Source: Lachnospiraceae bacterium
GTDB taxonomy: Bacteria; Bacillota; Clostridia; Lachnospirales; Lachnospiraceae
Reading direction: 5' to 3'
Assembly: GCA_017556805.1 (NCBI GenBank)
Contig: JAFYMC010000022.1
Coordinates: 19,797 to 83,796, forward strand
DNA: 64,000 bases
The notes under the pieces were generated by a model. The model did no database searches and was not told where the DNA came from. It was given only the letters and a program-made list of their open reading frames with translations. Positions 25,817 to 35,426 of the stretch are shown in pieces (position 1 is the first letter of the stretch; every line of letters starts with the position of its first letter). A program made the translations under genes and the position numbers.

Positions 25817-26338
25817 CTACACTTCCATCACGTTCCCATTCAGTTCCGCCTGCATCAGTCTACTTCCATGATAACAAAGCTTCAGCGAAAAGAACGGCTC
25901 TCCTTCCGCCAGTAACCGAAAGAATACCATATCCCCTTCCCAAAGATTCAACTCCCCAATCCGGTCCTTTTTCACCCATTCCAAGTCACCCTCGTAGCAC
26001 TCGGAAAGTTCTTCATCCTCCACCGTCGCGGTAAACAGACACATATACTCCCAGTCATCCCATTTTACGCCGTCATAGGCATTCTCCGGTTTCCGGAAAC
26101 AAAAGGTCACAATACTACGGAAACGCAGATCCTTAAGCGTCAGCCCCGTTTCCTCAAGCGCCTCCCTGCGGATACACTCCTCCGGGCTTTCTCCGACCTC
26201 AAAATGCCCACCGATCCCGATCCACTTATCCTTATTCACGTCATTCACTTTCTTCACCCGGTGAAGCATCAAATAGGCATCCTCTTTTTCCGCATAACAC
26301 AGGGTGGTCAGACGCGGCGCTGTATGTAAATTCTCCAT
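25817..26338 (-). CDS. Nudix hydrolase (8-oxo-dGTP diphosphatase / MutT-like)
   Basis: The 173-residue protein has the Nudix box GGHFEVGESPEECIRREALE plus ETGL and the MutT-like preceding strand KDKWIGIG. It likely hydrolyses a nucleotide diphosphate such as 8-oxo-dGTP, keeping the pool clean, but Nudix substrates are hard to predict. The N-terminal TTLCYAEKEDAYLMLHRV is characteristic of the YtkD/MutT-like Firmicute group. It stands alone, with its own terminator. Confidence 0.86.
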   Translation of the reverse strand: MENLHTAPRLTTLCYAEKEDAYLMLHRVKKVNDVNKDKWIGIGGHFEVGESPEECIRREALEETGLTLKDLRFRSIVTFCFRKPENAYDGVKWDDWEYMCLFTATVEDEELSECYEGDLEWVKKDRIGELNLWEGDMVFFRLLAEGEPFFSLKLCYHGSRLMQAELNGNVMEV

Positions 26339-26437
26339 GGTTGTGTACTCCTTTCCTACTAATTTTACTCATAAATCATACCATAAATTAACATAACATT
26401 CAATCAAAAGGATACTATCATTTCCCGTAAAGTACCA

Positions 26438-26469
26438 AGGGCCGTCCCATTTTCCAATGTGACGGCCCT
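26438..26469 (-). terminator. Hairpin after tyrS, probable terminator
   Basis: A perfect 9-bp stem AGGGCCGTC/GACGGCCCT lies 14 nt after the tyrS stop; the T-rich tail (TTGGTACTTT) is modest. Confidence 0.6.
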
Positions 26470-26483
26470 GCCTCTTCCACTAT

Positions 26484-27707
26484 TTACTTTACAACAACCT
26501 TCTTGTAGTTCTTCTTACCGCGGCGTACAATCATGCCTTCGCCGAAGTCCTCTGCGGTAAACTCCTTCTTGATGTCTGTGATCTTCTCATCATTTACGGT
26601 AACACCGCCCTGCTCGATGGCACGTCTTGCTTCGGAACGGCTCGGATTGAGTCCTGCTTTTACAAGTACACCGATTAAGTCAATCTTACCATCGGTAAAA
26701 TCCTCAGCGGTCAACTCTGCCGTCGGCATATTCTCTAAGCTTCCGCCGCCAGCAAACAGTGCCTTTGCGCTCTCCTGAGCCTTGGTAGCCTCTTCCTCAC
26801 CGTGAACCAGCTTGGTAAGCTCGAAAGCAAGGATTTCCTTTGCGGTATTTAACTGGCTGCCTTCCCAACCTTCCATCTTCTCGATTTCCTCCAGCGGAAG
26901 GAAAGTGAGCATCTTAATGCACTTTAATACGTCTGCATCCGCAACATTTCTCCAGTACTGGTAGAACTCGAACGGAGAAGTCTTCTCGGCATCAAGCCAT
27001 ACCGCACCCTTCTGGGTTTTACCCATCTTCTTACCTTCGGAATTGAGGAGAAGGGTAATGGTCATTGCGTATGCATCCTTACCTAACTTTCTGCGGATAA
27101 GTTCCGTACCGCCAAGCATGTTGGACCACTGGTCGTCACCGCCGAACTGCATATTACAGCCGTACTTCTGGTATAATGCAAGGAAGTCGTAGCTCTGCAT
27201 AATCATGTAGTTAAACTCAAGGAAACTAAGTCCCTTTTCCATACGCTGCTTGTAGCACTCTGCAGTCAGCATACGGTTTACGGAAAAGTGCGGTCCGATG
27301 TCACGAAGCACTTCCACATAGTTCAAATCAAGAAGCCAGTCGGCGTTGTTTACAAGGAGTGCCTTGCCTTCGGAGAAATCCACGAAACGGCTCATCTGCT
27401 TCTTGAAGCATTCTACGTTGTGGTTAATGGTCTCCTTCGTCATCATCTGACGCATGTCGGAACGACCGGACGGGTCACCGATCATGGCGGTACCTCCACC
27501 GATTAAGGCAATCGGCTTGTTACCTGCCATCTGTAAACGCTTCATTAAGCAAAGCGCCATAAAGTGGCCTACATGAAGACTGTCTGCGGTCGGGTCAAAA
27601 CCGATATAAAAGGTTGCCTTACCATTGTTAATCAGTTCCTTAATCTCTTCTTCGTCGGTTAACTGTGCCAGTAAGCCTCTGGCTTTCAGTTCGTCAAAAA
27701 TTGTCAT
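26484..27707 (-). CDS. tyrS: Tyrosyl-tRNA synthetase
   Basis: The 407-residue class I synthetase attaches tyrosine to its tRNA. The HIGH-equivalent is LHVGH in [13 protein letters not shown], the KMSKS loop reads KMGKT, and the C-terminal S4 RNA-binding domain is [20 protein letters not shown]. This is the TyrS group with the KMGKT loop rather than the KFGKT group. A T-box leader precedes it, so transcription rises when tRNA-Tyr is uncharged. Length matches the family. Confidence 0.97.
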   Translation of the reverse strand: MTIFDELKARGLLAQLTDEEEIKELINNGKATFYIGFDPTADSLHVGHFMALCLMKRLQMAGNKPIALIGGGTAMIGDPSGRSDMRQMMTKETINHNVECFKKQMSRFVDFSEGKALLVNNADWLLDLNYVEVLRDIGPHFSVNRMLTAECYKQRMEKGLSFLEFNYMIMQSYDFLALYQKYGCNMQFGGDDQWSNMLGGTELIRRKLGKDAYAMTITLLLNSEGKKMGKTQKGAVWLDAEKTSPFEFYQYWRNVADADVLKCIKMLTFLPLEEIEKMEGWEGSQLNTAKEILAFELTKLVHGEEEATKAQESAKALFAGGGSLENMPTAELTAEDFTDGKIDLIGVLVKAGLNPSRSEARRAIEQGGVTVNDEKITDIKKEFTAEDFGEGMIVRRGKKNYKKVVVK

Positions 27708-27742
27708 TGTTGCATCCTCCTTTTTCTTTTAAACATAACGAA

Positions 27743-28033
27743 ACCCCCGCCCTTTATGCAAAGGACGAGGGTATAATCTCTCGTGTTACCACCTTTTTTC
27801 ACATCCGGCTCACACCGGCTGCCTCATCAAGTACAAAGAACAAACCATGTTCTACTATACTCCCGCACGATAACGTGTGCCGAGGCCCAAGCCTCACCTC
27901 CGTCGCAGCCTACTCGAATACTTTCGGTACGAAGCTCCAAGACGTATTCGTTACAAGCTTCCCCTGCGCCTCTCATCCACCGGCAACTTTCTGTAGGTTT
28001 CCCTTCTAACTACTTGTTCTTTTCATAGCTTAT
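27743..28033 (-). promoter_or_regulatory. T-box riboswitch controlling tyrS
   Basis: The minus strand carries the T-box AAGGTGGTAACACG (27782-27795) followed by a terminator stem (27743-27772, ACCCTCGTCCTTT with its partner) and TTTCGTT. The stem-I region contains AGAAAGTTGCCGGTGGATGA, as in other T-boxes. Several TAC triplets lie in stem I; I could not assign the specifier with confidence. Confidence 0.93.
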
Positions 28034-28039
28034 GCCCCG

Positions 28040-28068
28040 ATTATAACGAGTTCGGGAAAATTTGTCAA
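28040..28068 (-). promoter_or_regulatory. Promoter of the tyrS T-box transcript
   Basis: Consensus TTGACA (28063-28068), 17-bp spacer and TATAAT (28040-28045) on the minus strand. Confidence 0.9.
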
Positions 28069-28114
28069 GTAGAACTTTATATACACAGCCTCTTATCAAC
28101 AAAAATATGGGGAG

Positions 28115-28531
28115 CTACATCACTTCTTCCTCAAAGAACGGATGTCCATTTTGTATTCCGCACCTTATTTTCATATCGGCGTCCATGCAATACCCTTCAT
28201 AGACATAATCCTTCGGTGTTGTCTCCGTTAACAAACGCTTCAGTTCTTCTACAGAAGACACCAGCAGTTCACTCATGGCACTGCCCCCGACTGCACATCC
28301 GCTGCTTCCTTGATAAACCTCAAAGCAAATCTCTTTTCCATCTTCGTTCTTAGCCACAAGACTATAACTATAGACATCCTCAAAGTTTTCGGTTGTATAG
28401 ACAGGTTCTCCGAACAAGGCTTGCAGGGCACCGTAAATCAAGACATCATTATGCTCTGGGAACAACCACAAATTCATGAGTTTACTGCTTCCGGAACAGT
28501 TCTTATCTCTCAGCGCTTCAAATTTCCACAT
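28115..28531 (-). CDS. Hypothetical protein
   Basis: I recognise no family in this 138-residue soluble protein. It contains MNLWLFPEHNDVLIYGALQA, a Tyr-rich middle and an SSGCAVGGSAMSELL segment, with no signal peptide or membrane helix. The Met at 28531 is preceded by GGGAGGACTT, which fits better than the longer frame overlapping the upstream gene. It starts 10 nt after the upstream hypothetical gene, so the two probably form an operon. Confidence 0.7.
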   Translation of the reverse strand: MWKFEALRDKNCSGSSKLMNLWLFPEHNDVLIYGALQALFGEPVYTTENFEDVYSYSLVAKNEDGKEICFEVYQGSSGCAVGGSAMSELLVSSVEELKRLLTETTPKDYVYEGYCMDADMKIRCGIQNGHPFFEEEVM

Positions 28532-28541
28532 AAGTCCTCCC

Positions 28542-29117
28542 TTATTCCGAAATGTCATTGCAAGTGATATGGCTGACATCCACCGTCAACTCCGAAACAT
28601 CCGGCCGTCTTTTAAAACCAGCATATTCGATACACGCTACGATATAGCGATAGGTCTCTTCCGGCATCCACCACAGTTCTGTCCCGTTCTCCTTCAAGAA
28701 ACGTGCATTGATTTCCTCAAAAAACTTCCACATATCCATTTGTTTCTTTCCAGTCATTCCATTACTGATTCCGCATACCGCATCAATCAAGCCGAAACAC
28801 AGGCTTGTTACATCTTTCTGCACTTTAACATCTACCTCTGCATATTGTCCGCAAAGCACCTTACTTATCCACGCCAGTACAATCGGAGGCAACACAGGTC
28901 CCCAGCCTTCATGATATGGGAATTGTATTTTCTGCATATATTCCTGCTTGATTGTATTTGTCAAATCCTGACGGATAAGCACACGTCCCGTGGCTTCCTC
29001 TCCCAGCATATCGAAGGCAATCATTCCCAACAAGACCTGAAAAGAGCCTTCTTCCTGTGACAGTTTCATCCGGCTTAATTCCGATTTTTCTTCCGGTGTA
29101 AGTTCTCTTAGAATCAT
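28542..29117 (-). CDS. Hypothetical protein
   Basis: This 191-residue, largely helical soluble protein is not recognised. It begins MILRELTPEEKSELSRMKLS and has Trp-rich segments (HEGWGPVLPPIVLAWISK, WKFFEEINARFLKENGTELW). No catalytic motif stands out. It is the first gene of a likely pair with the smaller hypothetical gene that follows, and has a good AAAGGAG ribosome site. Confidence 0.7.
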   Translation of the reverse strand: MILRELTPEEKSELSRMKLSQEEGSFQVLLGMIAFDMLGEEATGRVLIRQDLTNTIKQEYMQKIQFPYHEGWGPVLPPIVLAWISKVLCGQYAEVDVKVQKDVTSLCFGLIDAVCGISNGMTGKKQMDMWKFFEEINARFLKENGTELWWMPEETYRYIVACIEYAGFKRRPDVSELTVDVSHITCNDISE

Positions 29118-29165
29118 GTCTTTTCTGCACTCCTTTGTCTTCCCTAAGACACCTAAATCCGCTAC

Positions 29166-30575
29166 TTAATACTCCGAAATATGCTCCTTTGTCATTGTTA
29201 CCTTCACATAGACTTCTTCCCCGTCTCTGAGCACACCTACGGTAATCTCATCCCCTTCTCTTGCTTGTAGCATTGCGTCCACAATATGATATTGGCGGGT
29301 AATTTCCTGATTCAGAATTCCTCTTTCATCCTCAAAGGAAATGGATTTTAAGATATCGCCGGCCTGAAGCTTTCCCTTCACCAGACTGTTATCGGATACC
29401 TCTACCACTTTTACCGTTTCGTACAAATGCACGTGACCGGTATCCGGCTCCGCCCGCATATACGACTCAATGGTCTGTACCGTTACTCCCAGCATTCCTC
29501 TTTGCACACTTTCACAGGCCGTACCGAAGCAATGGTCAATCAGATTGTCCGCCACGTAGACGGCCACCTTGGACGGAATGGCATAGGCAATATTTTCCAC
29601 CGTAGAATCGATGATTTTCGCATTGACGATTCCCATCAGTTCTCCGGACTCATTGTAAAGACCGCCGCCGGAATTTCCCGGATTGACCGGAGTATCCACA
29701 CGAATGACACGGAAGGATTGTGCCTGCCCCGTAGCAGTATCACTGAGCGAAATATGCTCCGAATCCACGCTGACCACACCGTAAGATGCGGAGGTACCGC
29801 CGCCTTTTGCGTTACCGATGGCTATGGCTGCTTCGCCTACCACTACCCGGTCGGAATCCGTCACAGTTACCGCCGTAGCCGCCGATTTGCGCAAAAGCTC
29901 ACTGTCTTTAATATGTAACACCGCAATATCGTAATAAGCAGAACCTCCCACGTACTCTGCTGTCATTTTCTGCTCGGCAATCTCGCTTCCGTATAAATAC
30001 ACCCCGATATCCCGACTGATTCCGTTATAGGAGTCACTGTCCGCATCGTATACCACATGGTGATTGGTAATAATAAACGCATCTCCCTTTCCCTTATCCA
30101 GCCGGTAAATCACACCGGAACCAGAGGAGGTATAGTCCTCATTTACTTTTCCGGTATACCATCCGGACTGCTTCGGCGTAAAATTACAAACAATGCTCAC
30201 TGCGCTCTGTAGTCCCTTAGAGGTAGCATACGCAATATTACTTCCTTTATTCACAATGGTAATACTACCGTCCTGTCCGTCTACACCGTCGGCACCGTCC
30301 GCTCCGTCTTTTCCGTCGGCACCGTCTTTTCCGTCGGCACCATCCGCACCGTCAACACCATCGACACCGTCCTTACCGTCGGCACCCACTACAGTACCCA
30401 AATTCTGCTCCGTACCGTCGGTGTAGGAAAGCACCAATTCCCCCATATCGTTAATATAGGCCTCCTCTATGCCAACCGGCTCCGTCTTGGCGCAGGCTGT
30501 CGTAGAAGACAGTAGCAAGGCCGTCGCCATAAACACCGTCAGTTTTTTTATCCTTAATCCTACTCTCTTTTTCAT
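29166..30575 (-). CDS. HtrA/DegP-like trypsin-type protease with collagen-like segment and PDZ domain
   Basis: The 469-residue protein has a signal sequence ending in SSTTAC, a probable lipobox, so it is likely lipid-anchored on the outer face of the membrane. It then carries about 14 uninterrupted Gly-X-Y triplets (residues about 63-104, mainly GADGKDG and GVDGADG), a collagen-like stalk. The protease domain has His in TNHHVVYD, Asp in YYDIAVLHI and Ser in NPGNSGGGLY. A PDZ domain fills the last 110 residues (LKAGDILKSISFEDE). It would degrade misfolded exported proteins. AAGGAG favours the Met at 30575 over the ATG two codons upstream. Confidence 0.9.
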   Translation of the reverse strand: MKKRVGLRIKKLTVFMATALLLSSTTACAKTEPVGIEEAYINDMGELVLSYTDGTEQNLGTVVGADGKDGVDGVDGADGADGKDGADGKDGADGADGVDGQDGSITIVNKGSNIAYATSKGLQSAVSIVCNFTPKQSGWYTGKVNEDYTSSGSGVIYRLDKGKGDAFIITNHHVVYDADSDSYNGISRDIGVYLYGSEIAEQKMTAEYVGGSAYYDIAVLHIKDSELLRKSAATAVTVTDSDRVVVGEAAIAIGNAKGGGTSASYGVVSVDSEHISLSDTATGQAQSFRVIRVDTPVNPGNSGGGLYNESGELMGIVNAKIIDSTVENIAYAIPSKVAVYVADNLIDHCFGTACESVQRGMLGVTVQTIESYMRAEPDTGHVHLYETVKVVEVSDNSLVKGKLQAGDILKSISFEDERGILNQEITRQYHIVDAMLQAREGDEITVGVLRDGEEVYVKVTMTKEHISEY

Positions 30576-30672
30576 CCGCATCTCTCCTTCCCTTTTTCTC
30601 TATTTTAACACAGGATTATGTCCATTTTATGAATTTTCAGGGCCGCTCACTCTCGTGTAACGACCCTGTTCT

Positions 30673-32886
30673 TTACTGTTCCCCTTCCGGAAACAATTGC
30701 TTTTTCATTTCCACATAGACCGACTCATCATTGAGCGGCTTTAATAAATATCCGTTCATTCCGGCATTAAATATGGCAATCCGGTCATCCTCGAAAGCAC
30801 TGGCGGTGGCTGCCACGATCGGTATCGTTGCCGCATCCGGCCGTTCTAACTTACGAATCACTTCCGTTGCTTCCAGTCCGTCCATCTCCGGCATCATTAC
30901 ATCCATCAGTATCGCTGCATACTCACCCTCTTTGGAACGTTTAAATGCCTCCACTGCCTCGATTCCGTTTAATGCCGTATCCACGGTAAAGCCCATATGC
31001 TCCAGTAAAAACACAGTAATCTTCAGATTAATCGGTACATCCTCTACCGCAAGAATTTTCATTCCGGTAAATGCTTCCGTAACCGTGATTCCCGTCTCTT
31101 CCTTCTTCGGAAGCGCCTCCGCAATCACAAACGGAATCCGCACGATAAACCGGCTACCTTTTCCCAACTCGCTCTCTACCTGTATCGTTCCGCTCATAGC
31201 GTCAATATATCGTTTTGCTATGGTCATACCGAGACCGGTCCCATGATAACGCTTTCCCTCATCTTCATCAGCCTTTGAATACGGCTGGTAAATACGTTTT
31301 AAAAACTCAGTGTCCATACCGATACCGGTATCCTGCACGGTAAAGCAAAACTCTACCTTCCCGTCTTCCGTCAACTGTTCCGTTACAAAAAAAGATACCT
31401 GACCACCCGCGGGAGTATATTTCATAGCATTTCCTAAAATATTCATCAATATCTGCTTTACATGCAAACGGTCACCGAACACTGCCGGATGTGCAAACGG
31501 TGGAAATTTCTTATAAAACCAAATCTTATTTTCCTTAATTTGGTCTTCCATCATTTCTACACATTCCTTCAATAAATCCGCAATAGAAAACGGCTCTTCC
31601 ACCAATTTAAACTCACCGCTTTCGATTTTCGAAAGATCCAGTACCTTATTTACCAAGGAAAGCAAATATGTCAAGGACTCATCAATTTTGTCCAGACAAT
31701 CCTCTACCTTCTCTCTATCATCCATGCTTCTGCGGGCAATATTAGTCATTCCCATAACACCGCCAATCGGCGTACGAATATCATGAGAAATATGTGCCAT
31801 CAGTTCGGTCTTTGCGCGATTCGCACGGTTTGCTTCCTTTGCCGCAAGCTCCAACAACCGTGTGCTCTCCTTTTGCTCCTCGGACAATCGTTCCTTCCCC
31901 TTTAAATACACAAGTAAAAGCACAGTTGCCGACACGAAACTTACCAAAATAATAATCAAAACCCACATCAGCAGATTCGCATAGTCATCCGGATTCTTCT
32001 CGGAACCGACCAGTACCTCTCGATCTACCACTACCATAAGGTTCCAGTTCGGTATATTCGCCACTGGGCAGGTAGCAAGATAATATTCGACTCCCTGATA
32101 AGAAATCTCCATACAATACTGCAGGCTGTCGGAAGAAATTGCTTCCTTTAACTTACTCCACTCACCATCCAGCAGTTCAACATTCTTTTCCAGTTCATCC
32201 AAATAATTATTGGATAACGGAATATCGAATATCTTACTTTGCCGATACAATCTGGTTCCGTCGTTTCCCAAAATGTACACACTACTTTTTTCCGCGTAAG
32301 AATTGGAAACCAAGGCATACTCCAAATGAGACGTTTCAATAATCACGGTATAATACTCAAACCATCTTTGCTCCGACTCCAGAAAGACCGGTTCGTTTAA
32401 TTCGATCCAACAAAACAAATGCTTCTCATCTTCTCCCGGCACCGAACGAATCCACATACGCTCTTCGGCAATATGCTCGATTAAATAGTCCTTATTCTCC
32501 CACATTCCGGTTGTTCCGTCGGATTTATAATAGGTCCCGTCCTCGCTTACGACGTAAACTTCACTTTCCTCCATACGGAAGAACAAATTCTGCTCCTCCA
32601 AAAAAGTCGTCATCTCCTCTACGTTTCGAAACGACTTTCCGTCGATGTAAGAACCGGTAAGCATTATCATTTCTCTTCTGGATGATGCGTATAACTCTGC
32701 CAGCTCCGCCAAGGTTCCCGTAACCTCGGTTACGTGATTTCCCCTCTCTTCCCGCATCCTTTCATTATAAACGGAATAAAGCCGGTATCCCGCACAACAA
32801 AAAACAAACAGAAGCACTGCATAGATTGCCACTGCCAGTTTGTTAAAACGTCTCAACACCGACTTTCTTTTCTCTCTTTCTTTCAT
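30673..32886 (-). CDS. Hybrid sensor histidine kinase with C-terminal receiver
   Basis: The 737-residue protein has a membrane helix (about 14-36), an exported Cache-like sensor domain of about 270 residues, a second helix (about 312-335), then HisKA with the phosphoacceptor in MAHISHDIRTPIGG, a HATPase with N-box NAMKYTPAGG, G1 DTGIGM and G2 GTGLGMTIAK, and a receiver domain (about 610-735) with LMDVMMPEMDG and the conserved Lys in LLKPL. It senses an extracellular signal and passes phosphate within the protein. No separate output regulator or phosphotransfer protein is nearby. GGAGG lies inside the longer frame, so the Met at 32886 is the start. Confidence 0.92.
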   Translation of the reverse strand: MKEREKRKSVLRRFNKLAVAIYAVLLFVFCCAGYRLYSVYNERMREERGNHVTEVTGTLAELAELYASSRREMIMLTGSYIDGKSFRNVEEMTTFLEEQNLFFRMEESEVYVVSEDGTYYKSDGTTGMWENKDYLIEHIAEERMWIRSVPGEDEKHLFCWIELNEPVFLESEQRWFEYYTVIIETSHLEYALVSNSYAEKSSVYILGNDGTRLYRQSKIFDIPLSNNYLDELEKNVELLDGEWSKLKEAISSDSLQYCMEISYQGVEYYLATCPVANIPNWNLMVVVDREVLVGSEKNPDDYANLLMWVLIIILVSFVSATVLLLVYLKGKERLSEEQKESTRLLELAAKEANRANRAKTELMAHISHDIRTPIGGVMGMTNIARRSMDDREKVEDCLDKIDESLTYLLSLVNKVLDLSKIESGEFKLVEEPFSIADLLKECVEMMEDQIKENKIWFYKKFPPFAHPAVFGDRLHVKQILMNILGNAMKYTPAGGQVSFFVTEQLTEDGKVEFCFTVQDTGIGMDTEFLKRIYQPYSKADEDEGKRYHGTGLGMTIAKRYIDAMSGTIQVESELGKGSRFIVRIPFVIAEALPKKEETGITVTEAFTGMKILAVEDVPINLKITVFLLEHMGFTVDTALNGIEAVEAFKRSKEGEYAAILMDVMMPEMDGLEATEVIRKLERPDAATIPIVAATASAFEDDRIAIFNAGMNGYLLKPLNDESVYVEMKKQLFPEGEQ

Positions 32887-33034
32887 GGTTCCTCCGGGCA
32901 TTTAACCTGTAAACATTTTACAAAATCACTTTCTTATTTTACCACATCTCTGCAAAAAAGCAAGAAGATTTTAATCATTTAAACTATCTTCCCGACGCAA
33001 TTATGCCCCTTGTTTTCTTCCTCGAAATAACATA

Positions 33035-33063
33035 TGGAAACTCATTTTCGAATATGGTATAAT
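33035..33063 (+). promoter_or_regulatory. Possible promoter of the GH13 gene
   Basis: TATAAT (33058-33063) is 17 bp from a weak -35 TGGAAA (33035-33040). The -10 is perfect, but the -35 match is poor, so an activator may be needed. Confidence 0.4.
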
Positions 33064-33133
33064 CATCTTATACAAAGTGTTATTCACAACATTCACTTTT
33101 TTGCTGTATACTTAATTTCAGGAGGTATCTTCT

Positions 33134-34780
33134 ATGGCATGGTACGATGAAGCCATATTTTATCATATTTACCCGCTGGGACTGACCGGTGCGCCGAAGG
33201 AGAATGCATACAGTTCCCCCGAGCATCGATTAAACACGTTACTACCCTGGATTCCCCATATCAAATCCCTGGGCTGTAACGCCCTCTACATCGGTCCGCT
33301 GTTTGAGTCCGTAGGCCACGGCTATGAGACTACGGATTATAAAAAGCTGGACTCTCGTCTCGGCACCAATGAGGATTTAACAAACTTTGTAAAAGAATGT
33401 CATGTCCAAGACATCCGCGTCATTTTGGACGGTGTCTTTAATCACACCGGACGAGATTTCTTTGCTTTTCAGGATATCAAGAAAAACCGCGAAAATTCCC
33501 CATACAAGGACTGGTACTGCAATGTAAACTTTTGGGGAAATAACGAATATAACGATGGATTTTCTTACGAAAACTGGGGCGGCTACAATCTTTTAGCGAA
33601 ACTGAATCAGAACCATCCGGCGGTAAAAGATTATATTTGTGACGTTATCCGGTTCTGGGTGTCGGAATTTGATATTGACGGTATCCGCCTGGACGCTGCG
33701 GATGTGTTGAATTTTGAGTATATGCAGACTCTGCGCCGGGTAGCAAATGAAGTAAAGCCGGACTTTTGGCTTATGGGCGAGGTTATTCACGGCGATTACA
33801 ACCGCTGGGTAAATGAGGGGACACTTCATTCCGTCACCAATTACCATCTGCACAAGGCGCTGTATTCCGGCCACAACGACCATAACTACTTTGAAATTGC
33901 CCACACAGTAAAGCGCTTGTATGAGATGGGCGGCAGTCGTCCGGGAGGCTTAAAGCTCTATAATTTCGTGGACAACCATGATGTAGAGCGTATTTACACG
34001 AAGCTTTCCAATAAGGCACATTACACCCCGGTCCACATTTTGCTGTATACCTTACCGGGAGTCCCGTCCGTTTATTACGGCTCTGAGTTCGGTATCGAAG
34101 GAAAGAAGGAACGTTTCTCCGATGATTCCTTACGTCCGTCACTGTCTCTTTCCGAATTCGGCAATGCAATGACCGACCACCCGTGTACCCGCCTACTGGC
34201 TGCACTGGGGCGCACCCGTCAAACCACGCCTGCTCTTTCTTACGGCGATTACAAGGAATTGCTTTTGACCAACCGGCAGTACGCCTTTTCCAGAACCCAT
34301 AACGGCACCACAGTTCTTGTTGCCGTCAACAATGACGACAGCGACTTTATGATGACACTTCCTTGCGGTTCCTGTGCTCAATATAAAGGCGTTTTGTCCG
34401 GCGAGATAATAAATGTAACAAACGGCCAAATCACTGTGAATGTAAAAGCAAACAGCGGAGATATCTGGATACCGGTGAATTCCTCAACCGATGCCCCGGA
34501 AGAAGACGATTATTTTTTTGACTCTGCTTTTATTACAAATCCGGAACCGATACCGGAAGTCATCGTCTCCGATACAATATCAAACGAGGATGAAACCGCT
34601 TCCGCCGATACTCCTGCCGTTAATACCGATGCGTTCGCGCAAGGCAAAATCGCCGGTCTCCAAGAAGCCATCCTGGCCATCATGGAAAAGAAAGGACCGG
34701 TAACGGAGCAAATGCGGAATGATGTAATCAACAATACCCACCATGACTCCTTGGTAAACTGGGTGAAGAGTTTTTATTAG
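33134..34780 (+). CDS. GH13 alpha-amylase-family enzyme with acidic linker and C-terminal helical module
   Basis: The 548-residue protein has the GH13 (beta/alpha)8 barrel with all four conserved regions: DGVFNHTGRD, GIRLDAADV (nucleophile D187), LMGEVIHGDY (acid/base E216) and FVDNHDVERI (D283). There is no signal peptide, so it acts on imported alpha-glucans; a maltogenic or cyclodextrin-type activity is likely. A beta-domain runs to about 455. An acidic linker (DAPEEDDYFF) and a final 50-residue helical module (IAGLQEAILAIMEKKGPVTE) are not part of ordinary GH13 enzymes. AGGAGG lies before the ATG. No transporter is adjacent. Confidence 0.9.
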   Translation: MAWYDEAIFYHIYPLGLTGAPKENAYSSPEHRLNTLLPWIPHIKSLGCNALYIGPLFESVGHGYETTDYKKLDSRLGTNEDLTNFVKECHVQDIRVILDGVFNHTGRDFFAFQDIKKNRENSPYKDWYCNVNFWGNNEYNDGFSYENWGGYNLLAKLNQNHPAVKDYICDVIRFWVSEFDIDGIRLDAADVLNFEYMQTLRRVANEVKPDFWLMGEVIHGDYNRWVNEGTLHSVTNYHLHKALYSGHNDHNYFEIAHTVKRLYEMGGSRPGGLKLYNFVDNHDVERIYTKLSNKAHYTPVHILLYTLPGVPSVYYGSEFGIEGKKERFSDDSLRPSLSLSEFGNAMTDHPCTRLLAALGRTRQTTPALSYGDYKELLLTNRQYAFSRTHNGTTVLVAVNNDDSDFMMTLPCGSCAQYKGVLSGEIINVTNGQITVNVKANSGDIWIPVNSSTDAPEEDDYFFDSAFITNPEPIPEVIVSDTISNEDETASADTPAVNTDAFAQGKIAGLQEAILAIMEKKGPVTEQMRNDVINNTHHDSLVNWVKSFY

Positions 34781-34813
34781 ATTCCTCTTTTACTACCCAA
34801 AAGCAAAAACAAA

Positions 34814-34851
34814 AAGGCGAAGAGCTTTCCTATTCGGAAACTCCTCGCCTT
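34814..34851. terminator. Bidirectional terminator between GH13 and GNAT genes
   Basis: A long stem (AAGGCGAAGAG...CTCCTCGCCTT, with TTTCC/GGAAA inside) lies between two convergent genes. A-runs before and T-runs after suit both directions. Confidence 0.7.
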
Positions 34852-34883
34852 ACCATTTTAATGTACCTTTGCTCTCTTCTTTT

Positions 34884-35417
34884 CTATTTTATTTCCTCCA
34901 AAAAACGACTTGCATAGCTCCCGTAGATATCATCGTACAAGGAGAAATACTCCGGAAAGCTTACTTCACAGTCATACCCAAGAAGTTCAAACTCCACCCC
35001 AAATAACCTTGCATTTACCCCCAATTCCGTCATTCCGTTGTTTAAGTAAAACTGCTTTCTTCTGCGACGTTCTTCTATATTGTCTGCCGGAACAGACAGG
35101 CTCTCCACTTCTAAAAAGAAACGCTTCTCACGATACATCTCAAATAATATCTTCAGGCTCTCCCCGCCAAGGCCGTTGCCGCGTTTTTCTTTGCTAATGG
35201 CAAAATAGTCTAGCAACACCAAATCCCCACTATTCATAGTAATGGCTAAGCCTGAAAACTCGTCATTCTGTTCAATCATCCAGACATCCGTCCGCTTCTC
35301 CCGGTGCTTTTCCCGTATCATTGCAAACGGCTTCCGTTCATTTTCCGGAAATGCCTCGGTATAAAGCGTTTCCAACAGTCCCCATTCCATGTCGGAAGTT
35401 ACCTCTCTAAGTCTCAT
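34884..35417 (-). CDS. GNAT-family N-acetyltransferase
   Basis: The 177-residue protein has the GNAT fold, with acetyl-CoA-binding motif A in LDYFAISKEKRGNGLGGESL (Arg/Gln-x-x-Gly-x-Gly/Ala pattern). The N-terminus MRLREVTSDMEWGLLETLY is typical of stand-alone GNATs that acetylate an unknown amine. The acceptor cannot be inferred. It follows the first diguanylate-cyclase gene by 9 nt on the same strand, so the two are probably cotranscribed. The ribosome site (AAAGAG) is weak. Confidence 0.8.
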   Translation of the reverse strand: MRLREVTSDMEWGLLETLYTEAFPENERKPFAMIREKHREKRTDVWMIEQNDEFSGLAITMNSGDLVLLDYFAISKEKRGNGLGGESLKILFEMYREKRFFLEVESLSVPADNIEERRRRKQFYLNNGMTELGVNARLFGVEFELLGYDCEVSFPEYFSLYDDIYGSYASRFLEEIK

Positions 35418-35426
35418 GTTATCTCT

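Noticed and set aside
30278-30384. CRISPR-like short repeats (GTCGGCACCGTC-type)
   Set aside because: The repeats are codons of the Gly-X-Y collagen-like segment, with no unique spacers between them.
30193-30426. Ser/Pro-repeat frame opposite the collagen-like region
   Set aside because: It is the mirror of Gly-X-Y codons; the minus-strand frame carries clear signal, protease and PDZ motifs.
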